DNA of 64,000 nt, taken from positions 930,001 to 994,000 of the forward strand of contig NZ_CP142422.1 of assembly GCF_035974275.1 (NCBI RefSeq), given 5' to 3'. Under the pieces are notes generated by a model, which saw nothing but the letters and a program-made list of their open reading frames with translations, was not told where the DNA came from and did not search any database. This stretch comes from Chryseobacterium sp. MYb264. GTDB lineage: Bacteria > Bacteroidota > Bacteroidia > Flavobacteriales > Weeksellaceae. Positions 45,240-53,677 of the stretch are shown here, piece after piece (within the stretch, counting starts at the first letter, position 1; the number at the start of each line of letters is the position of its first letter). A program made the position numbers and the translations under genes.

Positions 45240-46286
45240 ATGGCACAGAAGCAATTAACACGAAAAGAAAAAAGAATTAACAAAACGATTACTTTACTGG
45301 CGTGGATCCTTATTATCAGTGGGATTACAGGGATGGTGAGCTTTTATCTTTTTTCGAGAAAAAACGTGACCACCAACGATGCGCAGATCGAACAATATAT
45401 CACCCCTGTTTCAAGCAAAGTTTCGGGTTTCATTAAAATCATTAAGTTTAACGAAAATCAGTTTGTTCATAAAGGGGATACTTTGATTGTGATTGATAAT
45501 CGTGAATTCGTTAATCAGGTGAAAATGGCAGAAGCTAATCTTCATGCCAATTCAGAAAATATCAGCACCATTGAAAGCGGTGTGAGCACGAAAGCAAGTG
45601 ACACGAAAATCATTGACGCTAAAATAGCCTCGGCAAAGATCGATATCTGGAGAACGGAACAGGATTTTAAGAGATACAGAAACCTCGTAGACGAAGATGC
45701 GGCAACCGAGCAGCAATTTGAAAATGTAAAAGCTTCTTATGAACAGGCAAAAGCGAACCTTTTAGCACTTGACCAGCAAAAAAATGCCGTGAGAGCCAGT
45801 GTTAATGAGCAGGAAACGAAAGTGGCTCCCGTAAAAAGTCAGATTCAGCAAAGCTCTGCCAGTCTGAATAATGCTAAACTTTTCCTTTCTTACACCGTGG
45901 TTACTGCACCTTACGATGGATGGGTGGGTAAAAAGACCATTCAGGAAGGGCAATTAATCAAAGAAGGTCAGGCTTTGGTGCAAATTGTAAGCAAAGAAAA
46001 ATGGATCATCGCGAATTATAAAGAAACGCAGTTGGGACAGATTGACCAAAATAAAGAAGTTATCATTACTGCGGATGCCTATCCTGATGTTGAATTCAAA
46101 GGAAAAATACTTTCGGTGTCTCCGGCTTCAGGTTCGCAGTTTTCATTGGTAAAACCGGATAATGCAACAGGAAATTTCGTAAAAATCGAACAACGATTTC
46201 CAGTGAAAATTATTCTCGATAAAAATCAGAATAACGAAAAACTACTTTCCGGAATGAATGTTCTGGTGAGTGCGAAGAAGATATAG
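45240..46286 (+). CDS. HlyD/EmrA-type membrane fusion protein
   Basis: A 348-residue periplasmic adaptor with an N-terminal membrane anchor (TLLAWILIISGITGMVSFYL), lipoyl halves (TTNDAQIEQYITPVSSKVSG and VVTAPYDGWVGKKTIQEGQL) and a coiled-coil hairpin between. EmrA-like features fit an MFS partner. It begins 5 bases after tolC. Confidence 0.92.
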   Translation: MAQKQLTRKEKRINKTITLLAWILIISGITGMVSFYLFSRKNVTTNDAQIEQYITPVSSKVSGFIKIIKFNENQFVHKGDTLIVIDNREFVNQVKMAEANLHANSENISTIESGVSTKASDTKIIDAKIASAKIDIWRTEQDFKRYRNLVDEDAATEQQFENVKASYEQAKANLLALDQQKNAVRASVNEQETKVAPVKSQIQQSSASLNNAKLFLSYTVVTAPYDGWVGKKTIQEGQLIKEGQALVQIVSKEKWIIANYKETQLGQIDQNKEVIITADAYPDVEFKGKILSVSPASGSQFSLVKPDNATGNFVKIEQRFPVKIILDKNQNNEKLLSGMNVLVSAKKI

Positions 46287-46294
46287 AGTTTGAG

Positions 46295-46390
46295 GGTTTT
46301 AGGGTTTTAGAGTTTTAGAGTTTTAGAGTTTTAGAGTTTTAGAGTTTTAGAGTTTTAGAGTTTTAGAGTTTTAGAGTTTTAGAGTTTTAG
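46295..46390 (+). repeat. Octamer tandem repeat, 12 copies of AGTTTTAG
   Basis: Twelve perfect-phase 8-base units (two GGTTTTAG then ten AGTTTTAG) occupy exactly 96 bases after hlyD. Units this uniform are prone to length change by slippage. Confidence 0.92.
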
Positions 46391-46651
46391 CAAAAATAAT
46401 AGATACGACAATCTTTCACATGATCTCATCTTCAAATTTTAAAATTAAATTATTTTTTTAGCGAAAGGGCAAAACGCAAATTGCAAATCTGCGAATTTTT
46501 TCTTGAGCATATTTGTTATTTACCTTTTACTTTTTTTTACACCCTGCTTTTTGTCTTTTCGCTTTTTTTATTCATAATAATTTAGTTTAAACTTAAAAAA
46601 ATGATGTCCGAAAATTCCTGTTTAATAATGAATAGTTGAGGGAGAGTACAC
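46391..46651. other. AT-rich spacer between adaptor and MFS gene
   Basis: No gene. Pyrimidine-rich stretches around 46500-46570 and nothing else convincing; the region separates the two halves of the efflux system. Confidence 0.45.
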
Positions 46652-46751
46652 AGCCCTAGCCCCGATTGCAACGGCATCCTTTTTTGTTGCGGGCGGAGCG
46701 AAGCGGAGCCCATAACAAAAAAGATATAGTGGAAAGCGGGAAAAAGCTCCT
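46652..46751 (+). ncRNA. Structured intergenic element, Flavo-1-like, copy 4
   Basis: The best-preserved copy: CCTAGCCCCGATTGCAACGG, the hairpin CTTTTTTGTTGCGGGC with GCCCATAACAAAAAAG, and ATATAGTGGAAAGCGGG with AAAAAGCTCCT. It lies in the hlyD-MFS gap, about 70 bases before the MFS start. Confidence 0.55.
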
Positions 46752-46823
46752 AAAAAAGTTTTAAAAAATTCAATATAAAAACACATTAGGTAATCTTCAC
46801 GGATTCACCTTTTAAAGAAAATC

Positions 46824-48386
46824 ATGCAACACAATACAGTTTATCATCAATGGGTACCACAATGGCTGAAACTGCCGCTTCTGATTTTGGCGCTGTTTCC
46901 CCACCTGATGTTGTTGTCGCTTTTGCACTCCAATAGCGCCTTCACATCTTCTTTTATGGATGTAGATTCAGACGACATCCAATACTTAATGATTTTGATG
47001 TACGGGACATTTGTGGTTACCCTTTTAGTTATACAGCGGTTTATGGCGTATTTCAGCGTAAAATATTATACGTTGCTCATGTCTTCCGTTTCTATTCTTA
47101 TCCTTTACGGGCTTTCAGTAACGAGCGATTACCATATTATTCTGGTGATCCGCTTTCTGGAAGGGGTTTTCGGAGTAATGGAAGGTGCCATTTTCCTGCC
47201 GCTGATTGTCGCCGAGCTCAAAACGAGACATGCCAAGGAGATCGCCTACACTTTTATGTATACGATTATACTTACAGGCGGAACCTTGACGACCTCACTC
47301 ATGAAATCCAGCATTGAAGATTATGACTTTAAGCATATGATCCTTATGATGGTTTATTTCCATGTTTTTGTGTTGATTATTGCTTTTGCGATCTTCAATA
47401 AAAACAGATTTTTTCCTAAAAAACCTTTGTATCAGTTAGATATTACAAGTTGGTTCCTACTTTGGGGATGCCTGCAAGCGGGTGGCTATGCTTTAATTTA
47501 CGGGAAAAGATTAATGTGGTTTGAATCTGATATTATCATTCTTTGCTTTCTCATTTTTTTGCTATTCGGAGGATTATTTATGTTAAAACAGAGAAATCAG
47601 CCGCGTCCTTTCTTTCATTTTGAAGTATTCAGTTCAAAAAATCTGATTGCCGGAGTGATTCTGTTTTTTATCTTTTACATTCTCCGAGCTTCTGTCAATA
47701 ATGTGTACAGCATCATGGCAACGGTCTGGAAATGGCCGTGGGACTATATTGTAGAAATCCAGTATTGGAATGTGGCAGGAAGTCTTTTGGGTGTGTTTGC
47801 ATCGGCTTTATGTATTACGAAAGGCGCTTCATCACGTTTGGTTTTCTTTACAGGATTTATGATTCTTGCGATTGATTGTGCGTGGTTTACCTATACTTTT
47901 TATCCCGATACGACCCTGCCAACGATTTGTCCGCCACTTTTTCTTCAGGGTGTAGGTCAGGGACTTCTTTTCACGCCTTTGGTTTTCTTTTTAATTGCCG
48001 GAATGCCCGAAAAATACGTTTCTAACGCAACCGCGGTGGGAACGGCAACAAGGTTCTGGACAACTGCCATTGGATATGCGTTGATGCAGAATTTGATGTT
48101 ATTTTTAACATTAAAACATTCCGATTCGCTGAGTTCAGACTTTACAGATACCAATCCTCTGTTTTATTCCCAGTGGAATCAGGTTTTTGGAGCTCAGATT
48201 GCTAAACTTCCTGTTAATGAATCCATATCGATGACGGCAGGAGCTTTTAAGGCTAAAATTAACGCCCAGGCCATTCTGCTTTCCAATATGGAAATATTCA
48301 CAGGATTGTTTTGGCTTGCTTTAATCACTGCATTTGTGATTTTATTGTATCATCCGGTGAAAATTGCGGTGAGGAATATAATGTGA
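46824..48386 (+). CDS. MFS drug:H+ antiporter (EmrB/DHA2-like)
   Basis: A 520-residue protein with about 14 helices. The first-half loop IRFLEGVFGVMEGAIFLPLI resembles motif C-type sequences of the DHA2 group, and the genetic context (AraC regulator, TolC, HlyD) supports an EmrAB-TolC-type exporter. It is 537 bases after hlyD; whether it is co-transcribed is unclear. Confidence 0.83.
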   Translation: MQHNTVYHQWVPQWLKLPLLILALFPHLMLLSLLHSNSAFTSSFMDVDSDDIQYLMILMYGTFVVTLLVIQRFMAYFSVKYYTLLMSSVSILILYGLSVTSDYHIILVIRFLEGVFGVMEGAIFLPLIVAELKTRHAKEIAYTFMYTIILTGGTLTTSLMKSSIEDYDFKHMILMMVYFHVFVLIIAFAIFNKNRFFPKKPLYQLDITSWFLLWGCLQAGGYALIYGKRLMWFESDIIILCFLIFLLFGGLFMLKQRNQPRPFFHFEVFSSKNLIAGVILFFIFYILRASVNNVYSIMATVWKWPWDYIVEIQYWNVAGSLLGVFASALCITKGASSRLVFFTGFMILAIDCAWFTYTFYPDTTLPTICPPLFLQGVGQGLLFTPLVFFLIAGMPEKYVSNATAVGTATRFWTTAIGYALMQNLMLFLTLKHSDSLSSDFTDTNPLFYSQWNQVFGAQIAKLPVNESISMTAGAFKAKINAQAILLSNMEIFTGLFWLALITAFVILLYHPVKIAVRNIM

Positions 48387-48471
48387 TTTTTAAATTTATC
48401 GGATTTACTTGCAACTATTGATGCTTTTATAAAAGTTGCTAAACTTAAAGATATTTCGGCACTATAAGATA

Positions 48472-48505
48472 GAAATCCCCATCGTAAATTACGATGGGGA
48501 TTCTT
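48472..48505 (+). terminator. Terminator of the MFS gene
   Basis: An extended palindrome, AATCCCCATCGTAA and TTACGATGGGGATT, followed by TTCTTATTAT, lies about 85 bases after the stop. It is followed by a second hairpin ATCACGGATTGTAAATCCGTGAT at about 48514-48537. Confidence 0.7.
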
Positions 48506-48527
48506 ATTATCTAATCACGGATTGTAA

Positions 48528-48644
48528 ATCCGTGATATTGGGGAACTTGCAGAAAAGTCTCAAGTGAGTAATAAAAGCCTTTCTCGCTATGAGTTGGGAA
48601 GCAGTATTCCCCTCGCTACCGCACGATTGCATCGTGTGGTTTAA
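48528..48644 (+). pseudogene. Fragment of an XRE-family helix-turn-helix protein
   Basis: The frame reads IRDIGELAEKSQVSNKSLSR then YELGSSIPLATA before a stop, a clear HTH_3 recognition segment with no start. The preceding stretch near 48425-48465 (IDAFIKVAKLKDISAL) could be a C-terminal piece of a related protein. Two strong hairpins separate them. It is a remnant. Confidence 0.6.
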
Positions 48645-48771
48645 TAACCAAAATCTTTTTAAATATTTAGCAAAACTTATGAAATATACCCCCAGGATTC
48701 TAGAACTTATAATGAGGACTCATCATTATATTTTTATAAAGATAAAAACTTTTAAAAAATTATTGGATAAT

Positions 48772-48802
48772 AAAAATGCCACACGAAAGGATTCGTGCGG
48801 CA
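48772..48802 (-). terminator. Terminator of the candidate immunity gene
   Basis: GCCACACGAA at 48778-48787 pairs with TTCGTGCGGC at 48792-48801 (one mismatch), with a short A run on the minus-strand exit side. Confidence 0.65.
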
Positions 48803-48811
48803 GCGGGGGAG

Positions 48812-49267
48812 TTATTTGTATAACAGTAGATTATATTTGATTATATCATCTTTTAATTTATTATATAGAATATTTTCATATTTATTACTAATAAAACATT
48901 TTGTGTTCACAGGATATTCTTTTGATTTTATAACTTCATTTTGCTTTATTTGATATCCCAAAAGATCACCATCTAACTCCATGCATTTATCCATCTCATA
49001 ATTATCATTTAAATTGATACTAGAGATATCCACTGGTTTTTCAACCAATTCTTCCTTTTTATCTAAGATCTTGTTTTTAGAAGTGAGAGTATAAATAATA
49101 ACCTTATCATTTGAATAAGACCATACAATCTTTCGATTTATGTAAGTAGAGGTTATATAAAAAACATTGCCATTATTCATGTACAAATCACTGATAATAT
49201 CTTTCTTTTTGCTTATAGCACATGATGTTATCATAAAAAATAATGTCAATAACAATAGAAATTTCAT
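48812..49267 (-). CDS. Small lipoprotein, candidate immunity protein
   Basis: The protein has 151 residues from ATG 49267 (MKFLLLLTLFFMITSC), with a lipobox in MITSC. The longer frame to 49312 overlaps the RHS gene end and puts 15 residues before the leader. The mature part is polar with ISDLYMNNGNVFYITSTYIN and KCMELDGDLLGYQIKQNEVI, and I recognise no family. It starts 13 bases after the RHS toxin gene on the same strand, the usual place for an immunity gene; a lipid-anchored periplasmic inhibitor is inferred. The region is AT-rich, unlike the RHS core. Confidence 0.75.
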   Translation of the reverse strand: MKFLLLLTLFFMITSCAISKKKDIISDLYMNNGNVFYITSTYINRKIVWSYSNDKVIIYTLTSKNKILDKKEELVEKPVDISSINLNDNYEMDKCMELDGDLLGYQIKQNEVIKSKEYPVNTKCFISNKYENILYNKLKDDIIKYNLLLYK

Positions 49268-49280
49268 TCTATAATTTGAA

Positions 49281-52200
49281 CTATTTGCCCAAAACCTTTT
49301 TAAATGTTGCATATGGTATTGTTAATATTGATTTCTGTCTATTATAAAAAGTAACTTTTTGATCTCTAGCTCCAACCACAAAAGTGTTACCTCTAAATCC
49401 TCTTGACATTAATGTGCCTTGAAAAGCTTTATCTGATGGAGAAGGCGTAGATGCCCCTAGTTGTAAATCTCCAACTTTTTTATCAGGATGAACATGCCAC
49501 CAATATTCTAAATTCGAAGCGTTTAAAGGAATGTTTTGAGATCCATTAATTTTAAATGGTGATATCGTAGCTCTAGCCCCAATCGTTTCACCATCATCAT
49601 TTTTTATTTCTTCAGCTCCAGCTCCAGCATCCCATCTAGTTGCATTAGTATCTTTTTTATTTGCATGCCCTCCATGTTCAAGCTTTTCTGAAACAGTATC
49701 ATTTACAGAATCTACAATATCACCTGCAACTCCATCTGTTGGAAGTTTAATGACTTTTTCATTTTCTGCAAGAGATCCTGTATAATTCTCTCCTTTTTTG
49801 GTAGCTTTTTTGACCTCACTCTCTACCTTTCCTTGTACAATGTAAGCTTTGTTATCTGTTTTTCCGTCATCACCAATTTTTTCACCTTTTTTATTATAAA
49901 TAGGATCATCAAATTCCATAGACATTCTTCCATCCGGATCAATAAACCTAATAGGATTATTAAATGCATAATTATAAGGACTATGACGAGTCATTTGTTC
50001 CGCGAACGGATCCACTACTCCCCATCTCCCTAAATCTGGCATATAGAACCTTGCTCCATAATCGTACATTCCCGTCTCCCGTTGCAGCTCCTTCCCATTA
50101 TAGCGATAAGTATAGCTCAACATTCCTGATGAAAAACTTGATCTTATATGCATTAATCCAAAAGGATAATAGTTACTTTCATCAAGAACTTCTATGCCGC
50201 TGCCATTGTTAAGATAGCTCATTCTCACATTTCCTAAATGATCGGTATAGTTGTAAATATACTTATTTTTTACAAAATCGAAATACCCTTCAGAATTAGG
50301 AACAAACTGAAGCACATATCCGGAATCACTTCCCTGCTGTGCGGTATTGGACTTATTGTATTTTCGTTCATATTGAAAGCCATCCAAATACTCTACATAG
50401 GTTAAATCGGCAGTGTAAGGATTGACAAAACTAACGGTCTTCTCCAATTTTACTCCATCTGATCGATATTTATGAGTGATCATATTTCCCTCAAAACTGC
50501 CCAAGCCTTTTCTTTGAAGCATATTGATGCTGGATGGTAAATTTAAATAGTTGTAGACAATTTCATTTATCATTTTATCTTTATGAACCTTGATATTCCC
50601 ATTATCATCATACTCAATTTGATTTGGGGTGGCTAAATAAGGATACCCGAGAGAATTTTGTGAAATATCTTTTACAGAAATCAAACGGTTTCCAACATAG
50701 CTGTAATCAAGGTTATCAATCAGCATAGCAACTCCATTGGTCGTATGTTTTGTATTCCTATTCAAATGGACGATGTTTCCATTGAGATCATATTGCGGGG
50801 CCTCACTATAAAATTCATTCACTGGCGTTGCTGCCAATGGTTCAATATAAGCTCCGTAAATAAGTCGGTTAAGCCCATCATATTGATAAGAATAATTTTT
50901 TAGAACTCCATCGCTTGCCGCTTTCCAGTTCACTTGCGATATATTTCCGTTAAACCTGGCGAATGAATATCCTGCAATAGGATCAGGGTCTGCATATTTT
51001 ATTTCGTACCCAAACAATTTCCCGTTCAGATTCTTAGGATCATTAATCCTGGTCATCCATCCCCGGATATTATAGGCGTAATCAATACTTTGAAGCGGCG
51101 AGGCAGCATTCGTTCCGCCCACTTTCTTATTTTCAAGCTGCGAAAGCTCGTTGTATTTATTTTGGGCTAAAATCTCCTCAGGCTGGCTATCCACCTTGTG
51201 TTTATGAACCAATAAACGATTCTGATGGTCATACTCAAAACTTTCGATAATTAACTTTTCCGCATCGGTGGCCAGTCTTTTATGCTGAGTAGAAACAATC
51301 TGTATATTCCCCGAAAAATCAAGCTGTCTTTCTACATTGGTATATCCTCCCAGGTGATTAAAAATGTATTCCCTGATAGGCCGTCCTTTCAGGTCATAGT
51401 AGAAATAGGTTTTTGTCCAGCCGTCATCCTCAATATTTTTCACCAGTTTAATCACCGGGAGACCTTTCGTGCTTCTGTCATATTGCTGAGGGCTGGAGGG
51501 TAAAACATCCTGATTCCATACTTTCGACGGAAAAGGGTCGCCTGTAAAATAAGCATCATAATAATTAACCGTCAAAATAGTAAAATTAGACTGATTGGGA
51601 TAGGCACCACTTTTAGTGTAATACACATCTATTCCGTTACTGTTCCAGCTTGCAGATGTTCTTGACTCGTTCGCAGAGCCAAAGCTTTCAACAGCCGCGA
51701 CATGCTGAATTCTTCCTGAAGCACTATATGATATTCCCGTATAAACAGGTCTTGAAAACTGATCATATTTGGTAAAAAGCCATTGATTTTTTTCTCTTAA
51801 ATTGGCATCCTGTGTTAAGACCAACCGATCCTGTTTATCATACACCATATACTCCCAGCCTTTACCGGGAAGCTTCTTTTCTACCAAACGGTTTCTGCCA
51901 TCGTATTTATATTGGTAGCAAAGGTTATTGAGGGTAGCTTCATCAGTAGCTCCTGAAACAGCCGCTAGAGGTGAAATTACATACGCCAGCTGGTTATAGT
52001 CATTGTACACATAATACGTGTCGACATTTTCAGTTCCATTTATTTTTCTTACCAGTAAAGTCTGTCCCTGACCGTTTTTAAACTCAATCGTTTTGTTTCC
52101 ATCTTCATCCGTCACCGTGTTTTTGTACAACTGTGCAGCACCATAAGATCCTGACAAAGTAATGCTTGAAGTAAAAGTTGTATAATTAAAGGTGGCCACA

Positions 52201-52685
52201 TATTTTTTCACTTCTCCGGCAGTATTTGCTTCATAGCTTAATTTCACGGGCTTATTATTCCAGTCATTTCCGACGGCTCTCTGCTCAAGAAGCCTGTCCA
52301 ATGGAGAGTCTTCCAGCGTTTTCTCCGAGAAGATCTTTTCTCCTCCATACGCTGAAACGGCATTTCCCAACGGATTGGGGACAATAGCACCATTCAGGGT
52401 ATTTCCCTGAGGAATGGGAAGATAATCTTTCACCTGCCTGCCAAAACCATCATACTCAATAGGCGTCACAACATCTCTGCCCAATGGAGAAGCTTTGACG
52501 TTTACCACCTGCTTGGGTCTTCCCAAACCGTCAAAATACTGAACCGTTTCTGATGTTTTTGTAGCTGTTGTTCCGTTATAATCCAGATAGGTTTTGGTGT
52601 ATACGTAATTTTCTGTGGTACTCAGCTGGGCTTCGGCAAAGCCTGAAAGCAGCAAAGCACCTATGGGGATTAAGAATTTTTTCAT
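49281..52685 (-). CDS. Secreted RHS-repeat protein with C-terminal JAB-type toxin domain
   Basis: A 1134-residue protein. Signal peptide MKKFLIPIGALLLSGFAEAQ; N-terminal DUF6443-type region (YFDGLGRPKQVVNVKASPLG, YDGFGRQVKDYLPI); YD/RHS repeats through about residue 860; the RHS-associated core LQRETGMYDYGARFYMPDLG, RWGVVDPFAEQ, then NYAFNNPIRFIDPDG near 919. The variable tail (920-1134) has the JAMM/JAB metalloprotease pattern: candidate Glu in EKLEHGGHAN, His-x-His in WWHVHPDKK (about 1064-1066) and SPSD (about 1082-1085). This tail matches JAB-like toxins of polymorphic toxin systems; peptidase activity and target are inferred. Confidence 0.9.
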   Translation of the reverse strand: MKKFLIPIGALLLSGFAEAQLSTTENYVYTKTYLDYNGTTATKTSETVQYFDGLGRPKQVVNVKASPLGRDVVTPIEYDGFGRQVKDYLPIPQGNTLNGAIVPNPLGNAVSAYGGEKIFSEKTLEDSPLDRLLEQRAVGNDWNNKPVKLSYEANTAGEVKKYVATFNYTTFTSSITLSGSYGAAQLYKNTVTDEDGNKTIEFKNGQGQTLLVRKINGTENVDTYYVYNDYNQLAYVISPLAAVSGATDEATLNNLCYQYKYDGRNRLVEKKLPGKGWEYMVYDKQDRLVLTQDANLREKNQWLFTKYDQFSRPVYTGISYSASGRIQHVAAVESFGSANESRTSASWNSNGIDVYYTKSGAYPNQSNFTILTVNYYDAYFTGDPFPSKVWNQDVLPSSPQQYDRSTKGLPVIKLVKNIEDDGWTKTYFYYDLKGRPIREYIFNHLGGYTNVERQLDFSGNIQIVSTQHKRLATDAEKLIIESFEYDHQNRLLVHKHKVDSQPEEILAQNKYNELSQLENKKVGGTNAASPLQSIDYAYNIRGWMTRINDPKNLNGKLFGYEIKYADPDPIAGYSFARFNGNISQVNWKAASDGVLKNYSYQYDGLNRLIYGAYIEPLAATPVNEFYSEAPQYDLNGNIVHLNRNTKHTTNGVAMLIDNLDYSYVGNRLISVKDISQNSLGYPYLATPNQIEYDDNGNIKVHKDKMINEIVYNYLNLPSSINMLQRKGLGSFEGNMITHKYRSDGVKLEKTVSFVNPYTADLTYVEYLDGFQYERKYNKSNTAQQGSDSGYVLQFVPNSEGYFDFVKNKYIYNYTDHLGNVRMSYLNNGSGIEVLDESNYYPFGLMHIRSSFSSGMLSYTYRYNGKELQRETGMYDYGARFYMPDLGRWGVVDPFAEQMTRHSPYNYAFNNPIRFIDPDGRMSMEFDDPIYNKKGEKIGDDGKTDNKAYIVQGKVESEVKKATKKGENYTGSLAENEKVIKLPTDGVAGDIVDSVNDTVSEKLEHGGHANKKDTNATRWDAGAGAEEIKNDDGETIGARATISPFKINGSQNIPLNASNLEYWWHVHPDKKVGDLQLGASTPSPSDKAFQGTLMSRGFRGNTFVVGARDQKVTFYNRQKSILTIPYATFKKVLGK

Positions 52686-52691
52686 CGAATA

Positions 52692-53190
52692 TTAGTTTTT
52701 ATAGTTGTATTTGAATTCTTTTAATAATTTACCGGTCTGGTTCTGTTCTCTGATTTCCATTAAACGGTTCGCAGAATCATATACATAGACTTCACGGACT
52801 CCCGATGGAGGGGTGATGCTGCGGACACCAATTAAAGGATCGTAGGTGTACGTCGTGATTTGAGTGTCAATTAACCTTAAACTTTTACGAAGTGTATCTA
52901 GTTTGCTGATTAAATCTGCTTCTGTAATTTCTGGCTGAAGATTATAGGCTGATGGATTGGCATCTTTCTCAGAAGCCAAAACAATATCTGAAACCAAAGA
53001 CGGAACCACTGTCATGAGCTGAGTATAAGTAATCCCATTAATTTTAGCTACGGGCTGAGTACTGTTGTACCCCCAGATAATAGATACCGGAATCCCATCT
53101 TTTGTCGTGTACTGCTGTAAATTACCCTTAGAATCCTTTAGATGATATCGTTGATTTTCTATGTTTAACCTTTGCGGTCTTTTATAGGTA
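52692..53190 (-). pseudogene. C-terminal fragment of an RHS-partner protein
   Basis: An open frame runs from the stop at 52692 upstream through EYKNYNYKFEKLLKG-type residues: YVYDSANRLMEIREQNQTGK near the end, then TTYTYDPLIGVRSITPPSGV, DGIPVSIIWGYNSTQPVAKI and TYKRPQRLNIENQRYHLKDS. It is the typical end of the large protein encoded upstream of DUF6443 RHS genes in Chryseobacterium. The frame enters the dispersed repeat at about 53185 and no start is found; an ATG at 53015 would give a 107-residue remnant. The 5' end has been lost. Confidence 0.72.
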
Positions 53191-53310
53191 GAACGGTTTG
53201 GTGAGACTTAAAACGAGTAGTAGTAAATAACCTTTGAGGACTTTGTGTTCAAATAATAAAAGCATACAGCAGGGCTATCATTTGCTGAGTAGAACGCCGT
53301 TGCGAACGGA
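53172..53310 (-). repeat. Long dispersed repeat, copy inverted to 42363-42500
   Basis: The same blocks as at 42363 in opposite orientation: AGAACGGTTTGGTGAGACTT, ACGAGTAGTAGTAAATAACC, ACAGCAGGGCTATCATTTGC. It abuts and truncates the RHS-partner fragment. Confidence 0.85.
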
Positions 53311-53677
53311 AAATCAGCAGTATCATTTAAAAATATCGTGGCGAACTTGGTGTTAGAAATAATGATTTGCCACGAATGCACGAATATTTTACATCCCACA
53401 TATTACTCAGATTTCGCAGATTTAGAACCCATTAGTAGAAAACAGAAACTTACGTGTGCTTCTATGTAGCTTGACTTTAAACGTTAGTAACTAAAGTGTT
53501 AAAAAACTTTTGTTACTTTTGACTACGTCGAAATATCATTCATCGAATGAAAGGAGCTAATCTTCTAACATTATATCAAGTAAAAAATCTGGCCTCCGTT
53601 AGGAAGCATCGTTCATAAATAAACTTTCATTCTCAATTTTAGGCAGAAAATTTGCTATAATTCCTGAAATTTGCTTT
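53311..53677. other. Spacer with CCACGAATG and TCGAAATAT repeat fragments
   Basis: TTTGCCACGAATGCACGAAT at 53368 and CCCACATATTACTCAGATTT after it are degenerate cassette-arm units. TTTGACTACGTCGAAATATC near 53518 repeats TTTGACTCCGTCGAAATATT near 20730. No gene is seen. Confidence 0.55.

Noticed and set aside
46295..46390. Possible CRISPR array
   Set aside because: The repeat is an uninterrupted 8-base tandem without spacers, and no cas gene is nearby.
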